Below, piece by piece: positions 15,605 through 23,579 of a stretch of 28,323 bases of DNA (the stretch's first letter is position 1; the number at the start of each line of letters is the position of its first letter). Origin of the DNA: CAZNPW01 sp964575185 (GTDB lineage: Bacteria > Pseudomonadota > Alphaproteobacteria > Rhodobacterales > Rhodobacteraceae); assembly GCA_964575185.1 (NCBI GenBank), contig CAZNPW010000039.1, positions 1 to 28,323 of the forward strand, given 5' to 3'. The position numbers and the translations under genes were made by a program. Under the pieces are notes generated by a model. It searched no databases, was not told the origin of the DNA, and saw nothing but the letters and a program-made list of their open reading frames with translations.

Positions 15605-16519
15605 ATGATCGACCGCCGCTCCCTCCTCGCCACCGCCGGCACCCTGGCGCTGCTGCCGGGCCTCGCCCGCGCGCAGGGCGCGGGGATCGTCGCCACGACC
15701 GGCATGATCGCCGACAGCCTCGCGCGGGTGACCGGCCAGCCGGTCACGGCGCTGCTCGACCCGGGCGTCGACCCGCACACCCACCGCCCGACGCGCACCG
15801 ACATCCTGGCGCTGACGCAGGCCGACCTCGTGGTCGTGCACGGCCTGAACCTCGAGGCGCAGTTCGCGGGCCTCGTGGCGCGGCTGCGCGCCGACGGCCG
15901 CGGCGTGATCGTCCTCGGCGACCATGTCGACCCCGCCCGCCTGCGCACCGACCCGGCCTTTCCCGGCCAGATCGACCCGCACGTCTGGATGGACCCGCTG
16001 CTCTGGGCCGACAGCGTGCTCGCCGCCCCCCTGCCCGCCACCCCGGGGGCCGACGCCTTCCGCGCCGATGCCGCGCGGCTGGACGCCTTCGCGCGCGCGG
16101 GCCTGGCCACCATCCCGCCCGAACGGCGGCTCCTCATCACCGCGCACGACGCCTTCGGCTACCTGTCGCGCGCCTACGGGATCGAGGTCGCGGGCGTGCA
16201 GGGCATGTCGACCGAAAGCGAGGCCGGCCTCCAGCGCATCGCCGAACTCGTGGACCTGATCGTGGCCCGCCGGGTGCCCGCGGTCTTCGTCGAAAGCTCG
16301 GTCAGCGACCGCGCGGTGCGCGCGCTGGTCGAAGGTGCTGCGGCGCGCGGCTGGACGGTCACGATCGGCGGCGAACTCTTCAGCGACGCGATGGGCGCGT
16401 CCGGCACCTACGAGGGCACCTGGGTAGGCATGATGGACCACAACCTGACGACGATCATCCGCGCGCTGGGCGGCGAGGCACCGGCGGGCGGGATGGACGG
16501 AAGGCTCGCGGCCGCGTGA
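15605..16519 (+). CDS. Metal ABC transporter substrate-binding protein (SitA/TroA-like, Mn or Zn)
   Basis: A 304-residue periplasmic cluster A-I solute-binding protein. The signal peptide MIDRRSLLATAGTLALLPGLARA has an RRSLL start that could be read by Tat or Sec, with cleavage near residue 23. Likely metal ligands by comparison with TroA are H58 (DPHTH), H126 (DPHVWMD), H181 (TAHDAFGY) and D261 (LFSDAMG). Three His and one Asp is the TroA set, which does not distinguish Mn from Zn. The His-rich loop of strict ZnuA zinc proteins is absent, and the Mur-like operators favour manganese. ATG 15605 has GAGG 7 bases upstream. It is the first gene of a four-gene importer operon and its stop overlaps the ATPase start (TGATG). 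Confidence 0.88.
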   Translation: MIDRRSLLATAGTLALLPGLARAQGAGIVATTGMIADSLARVTGQPVTALLDPGVDPHTHRPTRTDILALTQADLVVVHGLNLEAQFAGLVARLRADGRGVIVLGDHVDPARLRTDPAFPGQIDPHVWMDPLLWADSVLAAPLPATPGADAFRADAARLDAFARAGLATIPPERRLLITAHDAFGYLSRAYGIEVAGVQGMSTESEAGLQRIAELVDLIVARRVPAVFVESSVSDRAVRALVEGAAARGWTVTIGGELFSDAMGASGTYEGTWVGMMDHNLTTIIRALGGEAPAGGMDGRLAAA

Positions 16520-17268
16520 TGGTGGACCCCACGCCCCTGCCGCAGGCCGACCCCGCGCTCGCCCTGCGCGGCCTGACCGCGGGCTACGCGCAGGGGCCGG
16601 TCCTGCACGACGTGCACCTGCGCGTGCCGCGCGGCACGCTGACCGCCATCGTCGGGCCGAACGGCGCGGGCAAGTCCACGCTCGTCAAGGCCGTCCTCGG
16701 CCTCCTGCCGCATGGCGGAGAGGTCGCGATCCTCGGCGAGCCGCGCGACCGCGCCCTGCCGCGCGTGGCCTACGTCCCCCAGCGCGCGGGCGTCGACTGG
16801 GACTTTCCCGCCCGCGTCCGCGACGTGGTGGCGATGGGCCTCTTCCGCCAGACCGGCCTCCTCGGCCGCCTCACCCCCGCGCTCCGCACCCGGATCGACG
16901 CGGCCATCGCCCGCGTCGGCCTGTCCGACCTCGCCACCCGCCAGATCGGCGCCCTGTCGGGCGGCCAGCAGCAGCGCGCCTTCATCGCCCGCGCGCTGGT
17001 GCAGGCGCCCGAGCTCTTCATCCTCGACGAACCCTTCGCCGGGGTCGATGCGGCGACCGAGGCCGCGATCCTCGCCATCCTGCGCGACCTCGTGGCGGCC
17101 GGGCGCAGCGTCATCGCCATCCACCACGACATCCAGACGGTGCGCGACCTGTTCGACCGCGCCGTGCTCGTCAACCGCCGCGTGGTCGCCGAAGGCCCGG
17201 CGGCGCAGGTCCTCGACGCCGCCACCGTCGCGCGCGCCTACGTCCCGCCGGCCGCGCTGCCGGCCTGA
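16519..17268 (+). CDS. Metal ABC transporter ATP-binding protein (SitB/TroB-like)
   Basis: A 249-residue ATPase that powers the Mn/Zn importer on the cytoplasmic face. It has Walker A GPNGAGKST at residues 46-54, YVPQR as the Q-loop region, signature LSGGQ at 146-150, Walker B LFILDEP at 166-172 and the switch histidine in IHHDI. VDWDFPARVRDVVAMG is typical of the manganese/zinc subfamily. ATG 16519 overlaps the stop of the binding-protein gene by one base, so translation is coupled. The first permease follows after 4 bases. Confidence 0.93.
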   Translation: MVDPTPLPQADPALALRGLTAGYAQGPVLHDVHLRVPRGTLTAIVGPNGAGKSTLVKAVLGLLPHGGEVAILGEPRDRALPRVAYVPQRAGVDWDFPARVRDVVAMGLFRQTGLLGRLTPALRTRIDAAIARVGLSDLATRQIGALSGGQQQRAFIARALVQAPELFILDEPFAGVDAATEAAILAILRDLVAAGRSVIAIHHDIQTVRDLFDRAVLVNRRVVAEGPAAQVLDAATVARAYVPPAALPA

Positions 17269-17272
17269 CGCC

Positions 17273-18169
17273 ATGTGGGAGGCGCTGACCCTGCAGGCGG
17301 GATGGAACGCCACGCTCGTCACGCTCGCCGCGGCCTGCCTCGGCCTCGCCGCCGGGGCCGTGGGGGCGTTCCTGTATCTGCGCCGCCGGGTGCTGGTGTC
17401 GGACGCCATGGCGCACGCGACCCTGCCCGGCATCGGCGCGGCGTTCCTCGTCATGGCGACCCTCGGCCTCGACGGGCGCTGGCTGCCGGGGCTGATGCTC
17501 GGGGCCGCCCTCACCGCCGCCGCGGGGCTGTGGCTGCAGGGCTGGCTCGCCGCGCGCCTGCCCGACGATGCGGCCATCGCCGCCGTCCTCGCCGGCTTCT
17601 ACGGCGCGGGGATCGTGGTGCTGACGGTGGTGCAGTCGGCGGGCATCGGCCGCCCGGCGGGGCTCGAGACGGTGCTGCTCGGCCAGGCCTCGGCGATGCT
17701 GCAGGCCGACGCCCGGACCGTGGCCGCGCTGGCGCTGGCGGTGGTGGCCGCCGTCGCGGTGCTGCGCCGCGCCCTGGCGCTGACCGCCTTCGACCCGGTG
17801 CAGGCGCGGATGATGGGGGTGTCGCCCGCCCGCACGGACGCCGCGCTGATGGCGCTGGTGATGGGCGTGGTGCTGGTCGGGCTCTATGTCGTCGGCCTGA
17901 TCCTGATCGTGGCGCTGCTCGTCATCCCGGCGGCGGCGGCGCGGATGTGGACGGCATCGGTCGCCGCGATGGCCGCGACCTCCGCCGCGATCGGCGGGCT
18001 GTCGGGCTGGGTCGGCGCGGCGCTGTCGGCCGCGGCACCCGACCTGCCGACCGGGCCGGTCATCGTCCTTCTCGCGGCGGGGATCCTCGTGCTGTCCCTC
18101 GTCGCGGCCCCGCGCGGGCTGCTCCGCATCGGGCGGCGTCGGGGCGGGCCGCCCGTCGGGGCGCGCTGA
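17273..18169 (+). CDS. Metal ABC transporter permease (SitC/TroC-like)
   Basis: A 298-residue inner-membrane permease of the ABC-3 family with about eight hydrophobic segments. The block LRRRVLVSDAMAHATLPGIGAAF (about residues 36-58) is a family hallmark, and ALTAFDPVQARMMGVSP is the loop that contacts the ATPase. ATG 17273 is 4 bases after the ATPase stop. Its own stop overlaps the next permease start (TGATG). The two adjacent, distinct permeases indicate a heterodimeric channel as in SitCD/TroCD rather than a homodimer as in ZnuB. Confidence 0.92.
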   Translation: MWEALTLQAGWNATLVTLAAACLGLAAGAVGAFLYLRRRVLVSDAMAHATLPGIGAAFLVMATLGLDGRWLPGLMLGAALTAAAGLWLQGWLAARLPDDAAIAAVLAGFYGAGIVVLTVVQSAGIGRPAGLETVLLGQASAMLQADARTVAALALAVVAAVAVLRRALALTAFDPVQARMMGVSPARTDAALMALVMGVVLVGLYVVGLILIVALLVIPAAAARMWTASVAAMAATSAAIGGLSGWVGAALSAAAPDLPTGPVIVLLAAGILVLSLVAAPRGLLRIGRRRGGPPVGAR

Positions 18170-19089
18170 TGGACCCCTTCCTCGCCCTGACCCTGCCGCC
18201 GATCCTGATCGCGCTCTGCGCCGCGCTGTCCTGCGCCGCGACCGGCACCTTCCTCGTGCTGAACCGCCAGGCGATGCTCGGCGACGCGCTCAGCCACGTC
18301 GTCCTGCCGGGGGTCGTCGGGGCCTTCCTCGTGACCGGGTCGATCATCCCGCCGCTGATCGCCGCGGGCTCGCTCGTCGCCGCGGCGGTGGCGGTCGGCC
18401 TCATCGCCCTCCTGCGCCGGGCGGGCATCGACGGCGGCGCGGCCATGGCCATCGTCTTCACCGCGATGTTCGCGGCCGGCGTCGTGCTGGTGGAACAGGC
18501 GGGGGCCGAGAACGTGCACCTCGATGTCGAGCACGCGCTCTTCGGCAACCTCGAAAGCCTGATCTGGCTCGACGGGACCTCCTGGTCCGCGCTCGCCAAC
18601 CCTGCGGCGCTGGCCACCCTGCCGGTGGACCTCGCCTGGATGGCCCCGGTCGCGCTCGTCACCGTCGCGGTCGTCGCGCTCCTGCACCGCCCGCTCGCGG
18701 CCGCCGCCTTCGACCCGCTGCAGGCGCGGATGCAGGGCCTGCCCGTCCGCGCGCTCGGCGTGCTGGTGACGGGGCTCGCGACCCTGTCCGCCGTCGCGGC
18801 CTTCTCGGCGGTGGGGGCGATCCTCGTCATCGCCATGCTCGTCTGCCCCGCCGCCGCCGCCTGGGCGCTCGCCCCCACCGCCGGACGCCAGCTTGCACTG
18901 GCGCTCGGGCTGGCCGCGCTGGCCGCCGTCACCGGGCCGCTCCTCGCCGCGGCGCTCCCCGCCGCGCTCGGCCTGCCCTACGCCGTCTCGGCCGCCGGGA
19001 CCATCGCGGTCGTCGCGCTCCTGACCGTGGTCCTCGCCGCCACCCGCTCGCGCAAGCGGCCTTCATCTTCGCGCCCCGCGCGCCTATAA
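18169..19089 (+). CDS. Metal ABC transporter permease (SitD/TroD-like)
   Basis: A 306-residue ABC-3 family permease, the partner of the preceding gene. It has about eight hydrophobic segments, the block LNRQAMLGDALSHVVLPGVVGAF (about residues 30-52) and the coupling stretch AAAFDPLQARMQGLP. ATG 18169 overlaps the previous stop by one base. The very C-terminus (RSRKRPSSSRPARL) is basic and is encoded by sequence that contains CTTCATCTTCG, similar to the dispersed intergenic element. Its TAA stop lies inside a possible -10 box for hisB, and only 8 bases separate it from hisB. Confidence 0.92.
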   Translation: MDPFLALTLPPILIALCAALSCAATGTFLVLNRQAMLGDALSHVVLPGVVGAFLVTGSIIPPLIAAGSLVAAAVAVGLIALLRRAGIDGGAAMAIVFTAMFAAGVVLVEQAGAENVHLDVEHALFGNLESLIWLDGTSWSALANPAALATLPVDLAWMAPVALVTVAVVALLHRPLAAAAFDPLQARMQGLPVRALGVLVTGLATLSAVAAFSAVGAILVIAMLVCPAAAAWALAPTAGRQLALALGLAALAAVTGPLLAAALPAALGLPYAVSAAGTIAVVALLTVVLAATRSRKRPSSSRPARL

Positions 19090-19090
19090 C
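19062..19090 (+). promoter_or_regulatory. Possible leaderless promoter of hisB inside the end of the permease gene
   Basis: TATAAC (19085-19090) lies exactly 7 bases before the hisB ATG, where transcription would begin. A weak TTCATC at 19062-19067 gives a 17-base spacer. hisB has no ribosome site, which fits a leaderless message. Read-through from the importer is the alternative. Confidence 0.35.
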
Positions 19091-19097
19091 CCGCGCC

Positions 19098-19682
19098 ATG
19101 CGCAGCGCCACGATCACCCGGCAGACCGCCGAGACGACCATCACCGCCCGCCTCGACCTCGACGGCAGCGGCGCGCGCAGCATCCACACGGGCGTGGGCT
19201 TCTTCGACCACATGCTCGACCAGCTCGCCCGCCACAGCCTGATCGACCTCGACATCCACACCACGGGCGACCTGCACATCGACGACCACCACACGGTCGA
19301 GGATACCGGCATCGCCCTCGGCCAGGCGCTCGCGCAGGCGCTGGGCGACAAGGCCGGCATCCGCCGCTACGGCGACTGCCGCCTCGCCATGGACGACACC
19401 CAGGTCGCCTGCGCGCTCGACCTCTCGGGCCGGCCCTGGCTCGCCTGGTCCGTCCCCTTCACCGCGCCCAGGATCGGCAGCTTCGACACCGAGCTCGTGC
19501 GCGAGTTCTTCCAGGCCCTGTCCACCCACGGCGGCATCACGCTCCACCTCGACCTCATCCGCGGCGTCAACAGCCACCACATCGCCGAGGCCGCCTTCAA
19601 GGCCACCGCCCGCGCGCTGCGCATGGCGGTCGAACCCGACCCCCGCGCGACCGGCATCCCCTCGACCAAGGGCAGCCTGTGA
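19098..19682 (+). CDS. hisB: Imidazoleglycerol-phosphate dehydratase
   Basis: A 194-residue enzyme that dehydrates imidazole glycerol phosphate to imidazole acetol phosphate in histidine synthesis. It shows GFFDHML at residues 34-40, DDHHTVED with H64, H65 and E68, and NSHHIAEAAFK with H160 and H161. These repeated HHxxE blocks hold the two manganese ions of the family. It is the single-function form, without the phosphatase domain of enteric HisB. ATG 19098 is 8 bases after the metal importer's last stop and lacks a ribosome site. hisH overlaps its stop by four bases (GTGA). Confidence 0.95.
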   Translation: MRSATITRQTAETTITARLDLDGSGARSIHTGVGFFDHMLDQLARHSLIDLDIHTTGDLHIDDHHTVEDTGIALGQALAQALGDKAGIRRYGDCRLAMDDTQVACALDLSGRPWLAWSVPFTAPRIGSFDTELVREFFQALSTHGGITLHLDLIRGVNSHHIAEAAFKATARALRMAVEPDPRATGIPSTKGSL

Positions 19683-20299
19683 GCCTCACGGTCCTCGTCG
19701 ACGCGGGGCTCGGCAACCTCCACTCCGCCGCCAAGGCCTTCCGGCGCATGGCGACGGCCGAGGTCCGCGTGACCGCCGACCCCGAGGTGGTCGCCCGCGC
19801 CGACCGGATCGTCCTGCCCGGCGACGGCGCCTTCCCCGCCTGCCGCGCCGCGCTCGACGCCGATCCCGCGCTGCTCGAGGCGATCCGGCAGGCCGTGGCG
19901 GCGGGCAAACCCTTTCTCGGCATCTGCGTGGGCATGCAGATGCTCGCGACCACGGGCCGCGAAGACCGCGACACCCCCGGCCTCGGCTGGATCGCGGGCG
20001 AGGTCGCGCGCCTTGCGCCCGAAGGCCTCAAGGTCCCCCACATGGGCTGGAACGACCTCGTCATCGACCGCCCGCACCCGCTCCTGACCGGGATCGCGAC
20101 GGGCGACCATGCCTATTTCGTGCACTCCTACGCCATGCGCCCCGACGATCCCGCCGACCGCCTCGCGCATGTCGACTACGGCGGCCCGGTCACCGCCATC
20201 GTCGCCCGCGGCAACGTCGCGGGCACCCAGTTCCACCCCGAGAAGTCGCAGGCACCCGGCCTGCGCCTGATCGCGAACTTCCTCGCCTGGCGTCCGTAG
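19679..20299 (+). CDS. hisH: Imidazole glycerol phosphate synthase, glutamine amidotransferase subunit
   Basis: A 206-residue class I amidotransferase that releases ammonia from glutamine for HisF. The nucleophile C83 lies in GICVGMQML and the other triad residues are H186 and E188 (FHPEKSQ). The oxyanion loop GDGAFP and the start VDAGLGNLHS are as expected. The start is GTG 19679, overlapping the hisB stop in GTGA, which couples translation. Its obligate partner HisF is not encoded in the window, so hisF must lie elsewhere. A dispersed palindrome and a 101-base gap follow before hisA. Confidence 0.95.
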   Translation: MSLTVLVDAGLGNLHSAAKAFRRMATAEVRVTADPEVVARADRIVLPGDGAFPACRAALDADPALLEAIRQAVAAGKPFLGICVGMQMLATTGREDRDTPGLGWIAGEVARLAPEGLKVPHMGWNDLVIDRPHPLLTGIATGDHAYFVHSYAMRPDDPADRLAHVDYGGPVTAIVARGNVAGTQFHPEKSQAPGLRLIANFLAWRP

Positions 20300-20325
20300 G
20301 CGCGACGGTCGCGAAGGAAACCCGC

Positions 20326-20345
20326 GTCCCGGCGCAGGCCGGGAC
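20326..20345. repeat. Dispersed palindrome between hisH and hisA
   Basis: GTCCCGG (20326-20332) pairs with CCGGGAC (20339-20345) around CGCAGG. The core GCGTCCCGGCGCAG is identical to the hairpin after the ligase gene at 2943-2956. A second small palindrome, CGCGAC-G-GTCGCG, lies at 20301-20313, straight after the hisH stop. Confidence 0.55.
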
Positions 20346-20400
20346 CTCGCCCTTGCCCGCCGACTTGACGCCACCCCATGCCTGCGGCACGACCGCGCGG

Positions 20401-21036
20401 ATGATCCTCTACCCCGCCATCGACCTCAAGGACGGTGCCTGCGTCCGCCTGCTGCGCGGCGACATGGCGGCGGCCACCGTCTTCGGCACCGACCCCGCGG
20501 CGCAGGCCCGCGCCTTCCAGGACGCGGGCGCGCGCTGGCTGCACCTCGTGGACCTGAACGGCGCCTTCGCCGGGCAGCCGGCGAACGCCCCGGCGGTCGA
20601 GGCGATCCTCGCGGCCGTCACCATCCCGGTGCAGCTCGGCGGCGGCATCCGCGACCTCGCGACGGTCGACCGCTGGATCGGGGCGGGCGTGGCCCGCGTC
20701 ATCCTCGGCACGGCGGCGGTCGAGGACCCCGGCCTCGTGTCCCGGGCCGCGCGGAAACATCCCGGCCGCATCGCCATCGGCATCGACGCGCGCGCGGGCC
20801 GCGTCGCGACCCGCGGCTGGGCGACCGAAACCGGCGTGCAGGCGACCGACCTCGCCCGCCGCCACCAGGAGGCGGGCGTCGCGGCGCTGATCTACACCGA
20901 CATCGACCGCGACGGCGCGATGGGCGGCCCCAACGTCGCCGCCACCGCCGCACTCGCCCGCGCCACGGCGATCACCGGCCGCGCCCTCTACGACGGCGCG
21001 ATCGACCTTGGCGCGGCCCTCGCCGAACTCGCCTGA
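20401..21036 (+). CDS. hisA: HisA isomerase with an internal in-frame deletion
   Basis: Phosphoribosylformimino-AICAR ribotide isomerase of histidine synthesis, but only 211 residues against about 240 expected. The N-terminal half is intact: AIDLKDG with catalytic D8, LGGGIR at 79-84 (first phosphate loop) and GIDAR with catalytic D129. DIDRDGAMGGPN (167-178) is also present. After ATAALARAT (residue 189) the protein jumps straight to ITGRALYDGAID. The usual 'SIPVIASGGVSS...' strand 7, its Gly-Gly phosphate loop and the next helix, about 29 residues, are missing. The frame is kept at 20967/20968 and there is no stop. ATG 20401 matches family N-termini. An inactive or unusual enzyme, or an assembly error, are all possible. 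Confidence 0.85.
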   Translation: MILYPAIDLKDGACVRLLRGDMAAATVFGTDPAAQARAFQDAGARWLHLVDLNGAFAGQPANAPAVEAILAAVTIPVQLGGGIRDLATVDRWIGAGVARVILGTAAVEDPGLVSRAARKHPGRIAIGIDARAGRVATRGWATETGVQATDLARRHQEAGVAALIYTDIDRDGAMGGPNVAATAALARATAITGRALYDGAIDLGAALAELA

Positions 21037-21042
21037 CCCCCC

Positions 21043-21075
21043 CTCTTTCCGGCCCCGAATACTCTCGCCGGAGGC
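21043..21075 (+). repeat. Dispersed intergenic element (copy C)
   Basis: Seven bases after the hisA stop, CTCTTTCCGGCCCCGAATAC followed by TCTCGCCGGAGGC matches the other two copies (1186 and 4921, the latter inverted). All three lie just after a gene's stop codon. Confidence 0.5.
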
Positions 21076-21083
21076 CCGGAGCG

Positions 21084-21104
21084 GGTCCGGCCGAAGGCCG
21101 GTCC
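21084..21104. terminator. Hairpin between converging hisA and uvrD
   Basis: CCGGCC (21087-21092) pairs with GGCCGG (21096-21101) around GAA, and the flanks GG/CC extend the stem past a T-T mismatch. It could end both transcripts. No T-run. Confidence 0.4.
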
Positions 21105-21153
21105 GCGACATGACGGCGTGCGCGCGACGCGCGCGCGATCCGCATCCCGCCGG

Positions 21154-23502
21154 TCAGAACGGCACGTCGCCCACCGTGTCGGCGTCCATGACGAACCGCG
21201 CCACGATCTTCTTGTCGCCCACCCTGTCGAACCGGATGTCGAGCTTGTCGCCCTCGATCCCCGTCACCGTCCCGGTGCCGAACTTCTGGTGGAACACCCG
21301 GTCGCCGCGCGCATAGGCGCTGACGGCGGTGGCGTCGATGACGATGCCGCGCGCCTCGGCCGGCGCCGCCATCCCCCGCTGCCCGGCGCGCGCCTGCATC
21401 CGCTGCCAGCCGGGGCTGGCGTAGACGTCGGCCCTTGCCACCCGGCTCTCGAGCGTCGAGGGCGCCGCCGCGCCGAACCCGCCGCCGTAAAGCCCCGGCG
21501 GGGTCAGCACCTCCACATGCGCCGCCGGCAACTCGTCGATGAAGCGGCTCGGCAACTGGCTCTGCCACTGCCCGTAGACGCGCCGGTTGGACGCGAAACT
21601 CACCGTCGCCTGCCGCTCCGCCCGCGTCAGCCCGACGTAGGCGAGCCGCCGCTCCTCCTCCAGCCCCTTCGCGCCGCTCTCGTCCATGCTGCGCTGGCTG
21701 GGGAACAGCCCGTCCTCCCAGCCCGGCAGGAACACGACCGGAAACTCCAGCCCCTTGGCCGCGTGCAGCGTCATGATCGTGACCTTCTCCGCCGCCTCCT
21801 CGCTGTCGTTCTCCATGATGAGGCTCACGTGCTCGAGGAACCCCTGCAGGTTCTCGAAGGCCTCGAGCGCCTTCACCAGTTCCTTCAGGTTCTCCAGCCG
21901 CCCCGGCGCCTCGGGCGTCCTGTCGGCCTGCCACATCGCGGTATAGCCCGACTCATCGAGGATCGTCTCGGCCAGCCGCACGTGCGAATGCTCGCCCCGC
22001 GTCACCGCGTGCCAGCGGTCGATCCCGTCGCAGAACGCCCGCAACTGGCCCGCGGCCCTGCCCCCCACCGCCCCGGCTGCCAGCAGGCTCCGCGCGCCGT
22101 CGCGCAGCGACCCGCCGATCCCCCGCGCCGCGCGCCGGATGTCGGCCTGCCCCTTGTCGCCGAGGCCCCGCTTCGGCAGGTTCACCACCCGCTCGAAGGC
22201 GAGGTCGTCGTCGGGGCTGACCGCCAGCCGGAAATAGGCCATCGCGTCGCGGATCTCGGCGCGTTCGTAGAACCGCGGCCCGCCGACCACCCGGTAGGGC
22301 AGCCCGATCGTCAGGAACCGGTCCTCGAAGGCGCGCATCTGGTGGCTCGCCCGCACCAGGATCGCCTGGTGGTTCAGGCTGACCGGCGCGTTCCCGCGCG
22401 TGCCGCGCTGGAAGGCCTCGACCTCCTCGCCGACCCAGCGCGCCTCCTCGTCGCCGTCCCAGTGGCCGATCAGGCGCACCTTCGCTCCGTCCTCCCCGGC
22501 GGTCCACAAGGTCTTGCCCAGCCGCCCCGTGTTCGCCGCGATCAGCCCGCTCGCGGCGGCCAGGATATGCCCGGTCGAGCGATAGTTCTGCTCAAGCCGG
22601 ATCACCGTCGCCCCGGGAAAATCCTTCTCGAACCGCAGGATGTTGCCGACCTCCGCGCCCCGCCAGCCGTAGATTGACTGGTCGTCGTCGCCCACGCAGC
22701 AGATGTTGCGGCGATCCTGCGCGAGCAGCCGCAGCCACAGGTACTGCGCCACGTTGGTGTCCTGATACTCGTCCACCAGGATGAAGCGGAACCACCGCTG
22801 ATACTGCGCCAGCACGTCGCCGTGCCCCTGGAAGATCGTCAGGCAGTGCAGCAGCAGGTCGCCGAAGTCGGTCGCGTTCAGCGCGCGCAGCCGGTCCTGG
22901 TACTGCTCGTAAAGCTCGGTCCCCATGCTGTTGAACGCCGCCGCATCGGCGGCGGGCACCTTTTGCGGCGTCAAGGCGCGGTTCTTCCAGCCGTCGATCA
23001 GCCCGGCGAGCAGCCGCGCGGGCCAGCGCTTCTCGTCGATGTTCGCCGCCTGGATCAGCTGCCTGAGCAGCCGGATCTGGTCGTCGGCATCGAGGATCGT
23101 GAAGTTCGACTTCAGCCCCACCAGTTCCGCATGCCGCCGCAGGATCTTCACGCCGAGCGCATGGAAGGTGCCCATCCACGGCATCCCCTCGGCCACCTCG
23201 CCAAGCATCCGTTGCACCCGGTCCTTCATCTCGCGCGCGGCCTTGTTGGTGAAGGTCACCGCCAGGATCTCGTTCGGCCGCGCCCGGCCCAGCCGCAGCA
23301 GATGCACGATCCGCGCCGTCAGCGCCCGCGTCTTGCCCGTGCCCGCGCCGGCGAGCATCAGCACCGGCCCGTCCAGCGCCTGCACGGCGGCCAGCTGCGC
23401 GGGGTTCAGCCCCTCCAGATACGGCGCAGGCCGCGCAGCGACCGCCCGCTGCGACAGCGGCACGTCGGGGGCGACGTCGTTCGTGTCATCCGAGGCGGTC
23501 AT
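21154..23502 (-). CDS. uvrD: ATP-dependent DNA helicase UvrD/PcrA
   Basis: A 782-residue superfamily 1A 3'-5' helicase for nucleotide excision and mismatch repair. It has LNPAQLAAV as the Q motif, Walker A AGAGTGKT at residues 51-58, Walker B DEYQDTN beginning at 244, GDDDQSIYGWRGA, LEQNYRST, and LTTHxAKGLE-type motif V (here MTLHAAKGLEFPVVF). A C-terminal Tudor-like tail reads VFHQKFGTGTVTGIEGDKLDIRFD. ATG 23502 is chosen because TATCTT lies exactly 7 bases upstream with TTTCAC 17 bases before it, suggesting a leaderless transcript; there is no ribosome site. The frame stays open further upstream through the hairpin array, but that extension is not conserved-looking. It is divergent from pyc. 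Confidence 0.92.
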   Translation of the reverse strand: MTASDDTNDVAPDVPLSQRAVAARPAPYLEGLNPAQLAAVQALDGPVLMLAGAGTGKTRALTARIVHLLRLGRARPNEILAVTFTNKAAREMKDRVQRMLGEVAEGMPWMGTFHALGVKILRRHAELVGLKSNFTILDADDQIRLLRQLIQAANIDEKRWPARLLAGLIDGWKNRALTPQKVPAADAAAFNSMGTELYEQYQDRLRALNATDFGDLLLHCLTIFQGHGDVLAQYQRWFRFILVDEYQDTNVAQYLWLRLLAQDRRNICCVGDDDQSIYGWRGAEVGNILRFEKDFPGATVIRLEQNYRSTGHILAAASGLIAANTGRLGKTLWTAGEDGAKVRLIGHWDGDEEARWVGEEVEAFQRGTRGNAPVSLNHQAILVRASHQMRAFEDRFLTIGLPYRVVGGPRFYERAEIRDAMAYFRLAVSPDDDLAFERVVNLPKRGLGDKGQADIRRAARGIGGSLRDGARSLLAAGAVGGRAAGQLRAFCDGIDRWHAVTRGEHSHVRLAETILDESGYTAMWQADRTPEAPGRLENLKELVKALEAFENLQGFLEHVSLIMENDSEEAAEKVTIMTLHAAKGLEFPVVFLPGWEDGLFPSQRSMDESGAKGLEEERRLAYVGLTRAERQATVSFASNRRVYGQWQSQLPSRFIDELPAAHVEVLTPPGLYGGGFGAAAPSTLESRVARADVYASPGWQRMQARAGQRGMAAPAEARGIVIDATAVSAYARGDRVFHQKFGTGTVTGIEGDKLDIRFDRVGDKKIVARFVMDADTVGDVPF

Positions 23503-23509
23503 GCGGGGG

Positions 23510-23538
23510 AAGATAGCGCCATCGCACCCGATGTGAAA
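23510..23538 (-). promoter_or_regulatory. Candidate leaderless promoter of uvrD
   Basis: On the minus strand, TTTCAC (23538-23533) and TATCTT (23515-23510) are spaced 17 bases. Seven bases follow before the ATG, so transcription would start at the A of the start codon. Confidence 0.45.
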
Positions 23539-23579
23539 GGATTTGTTCCTCGATTGTTCGTGCAACCTCCGCGCCGCCC

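Noticed and set aside
15211..16441. Antisense frames across the LysR-importer boundary
   Set aside because: They cross the operator region and oppose genes with complete motifs. Composition is typical of GC shadows.
20353..20400. An upstream start for hisA at TTG 20353
   Set aside because: It adds 16 residues before the conserved MILYPAIDLKDG start and has no ribosome site.
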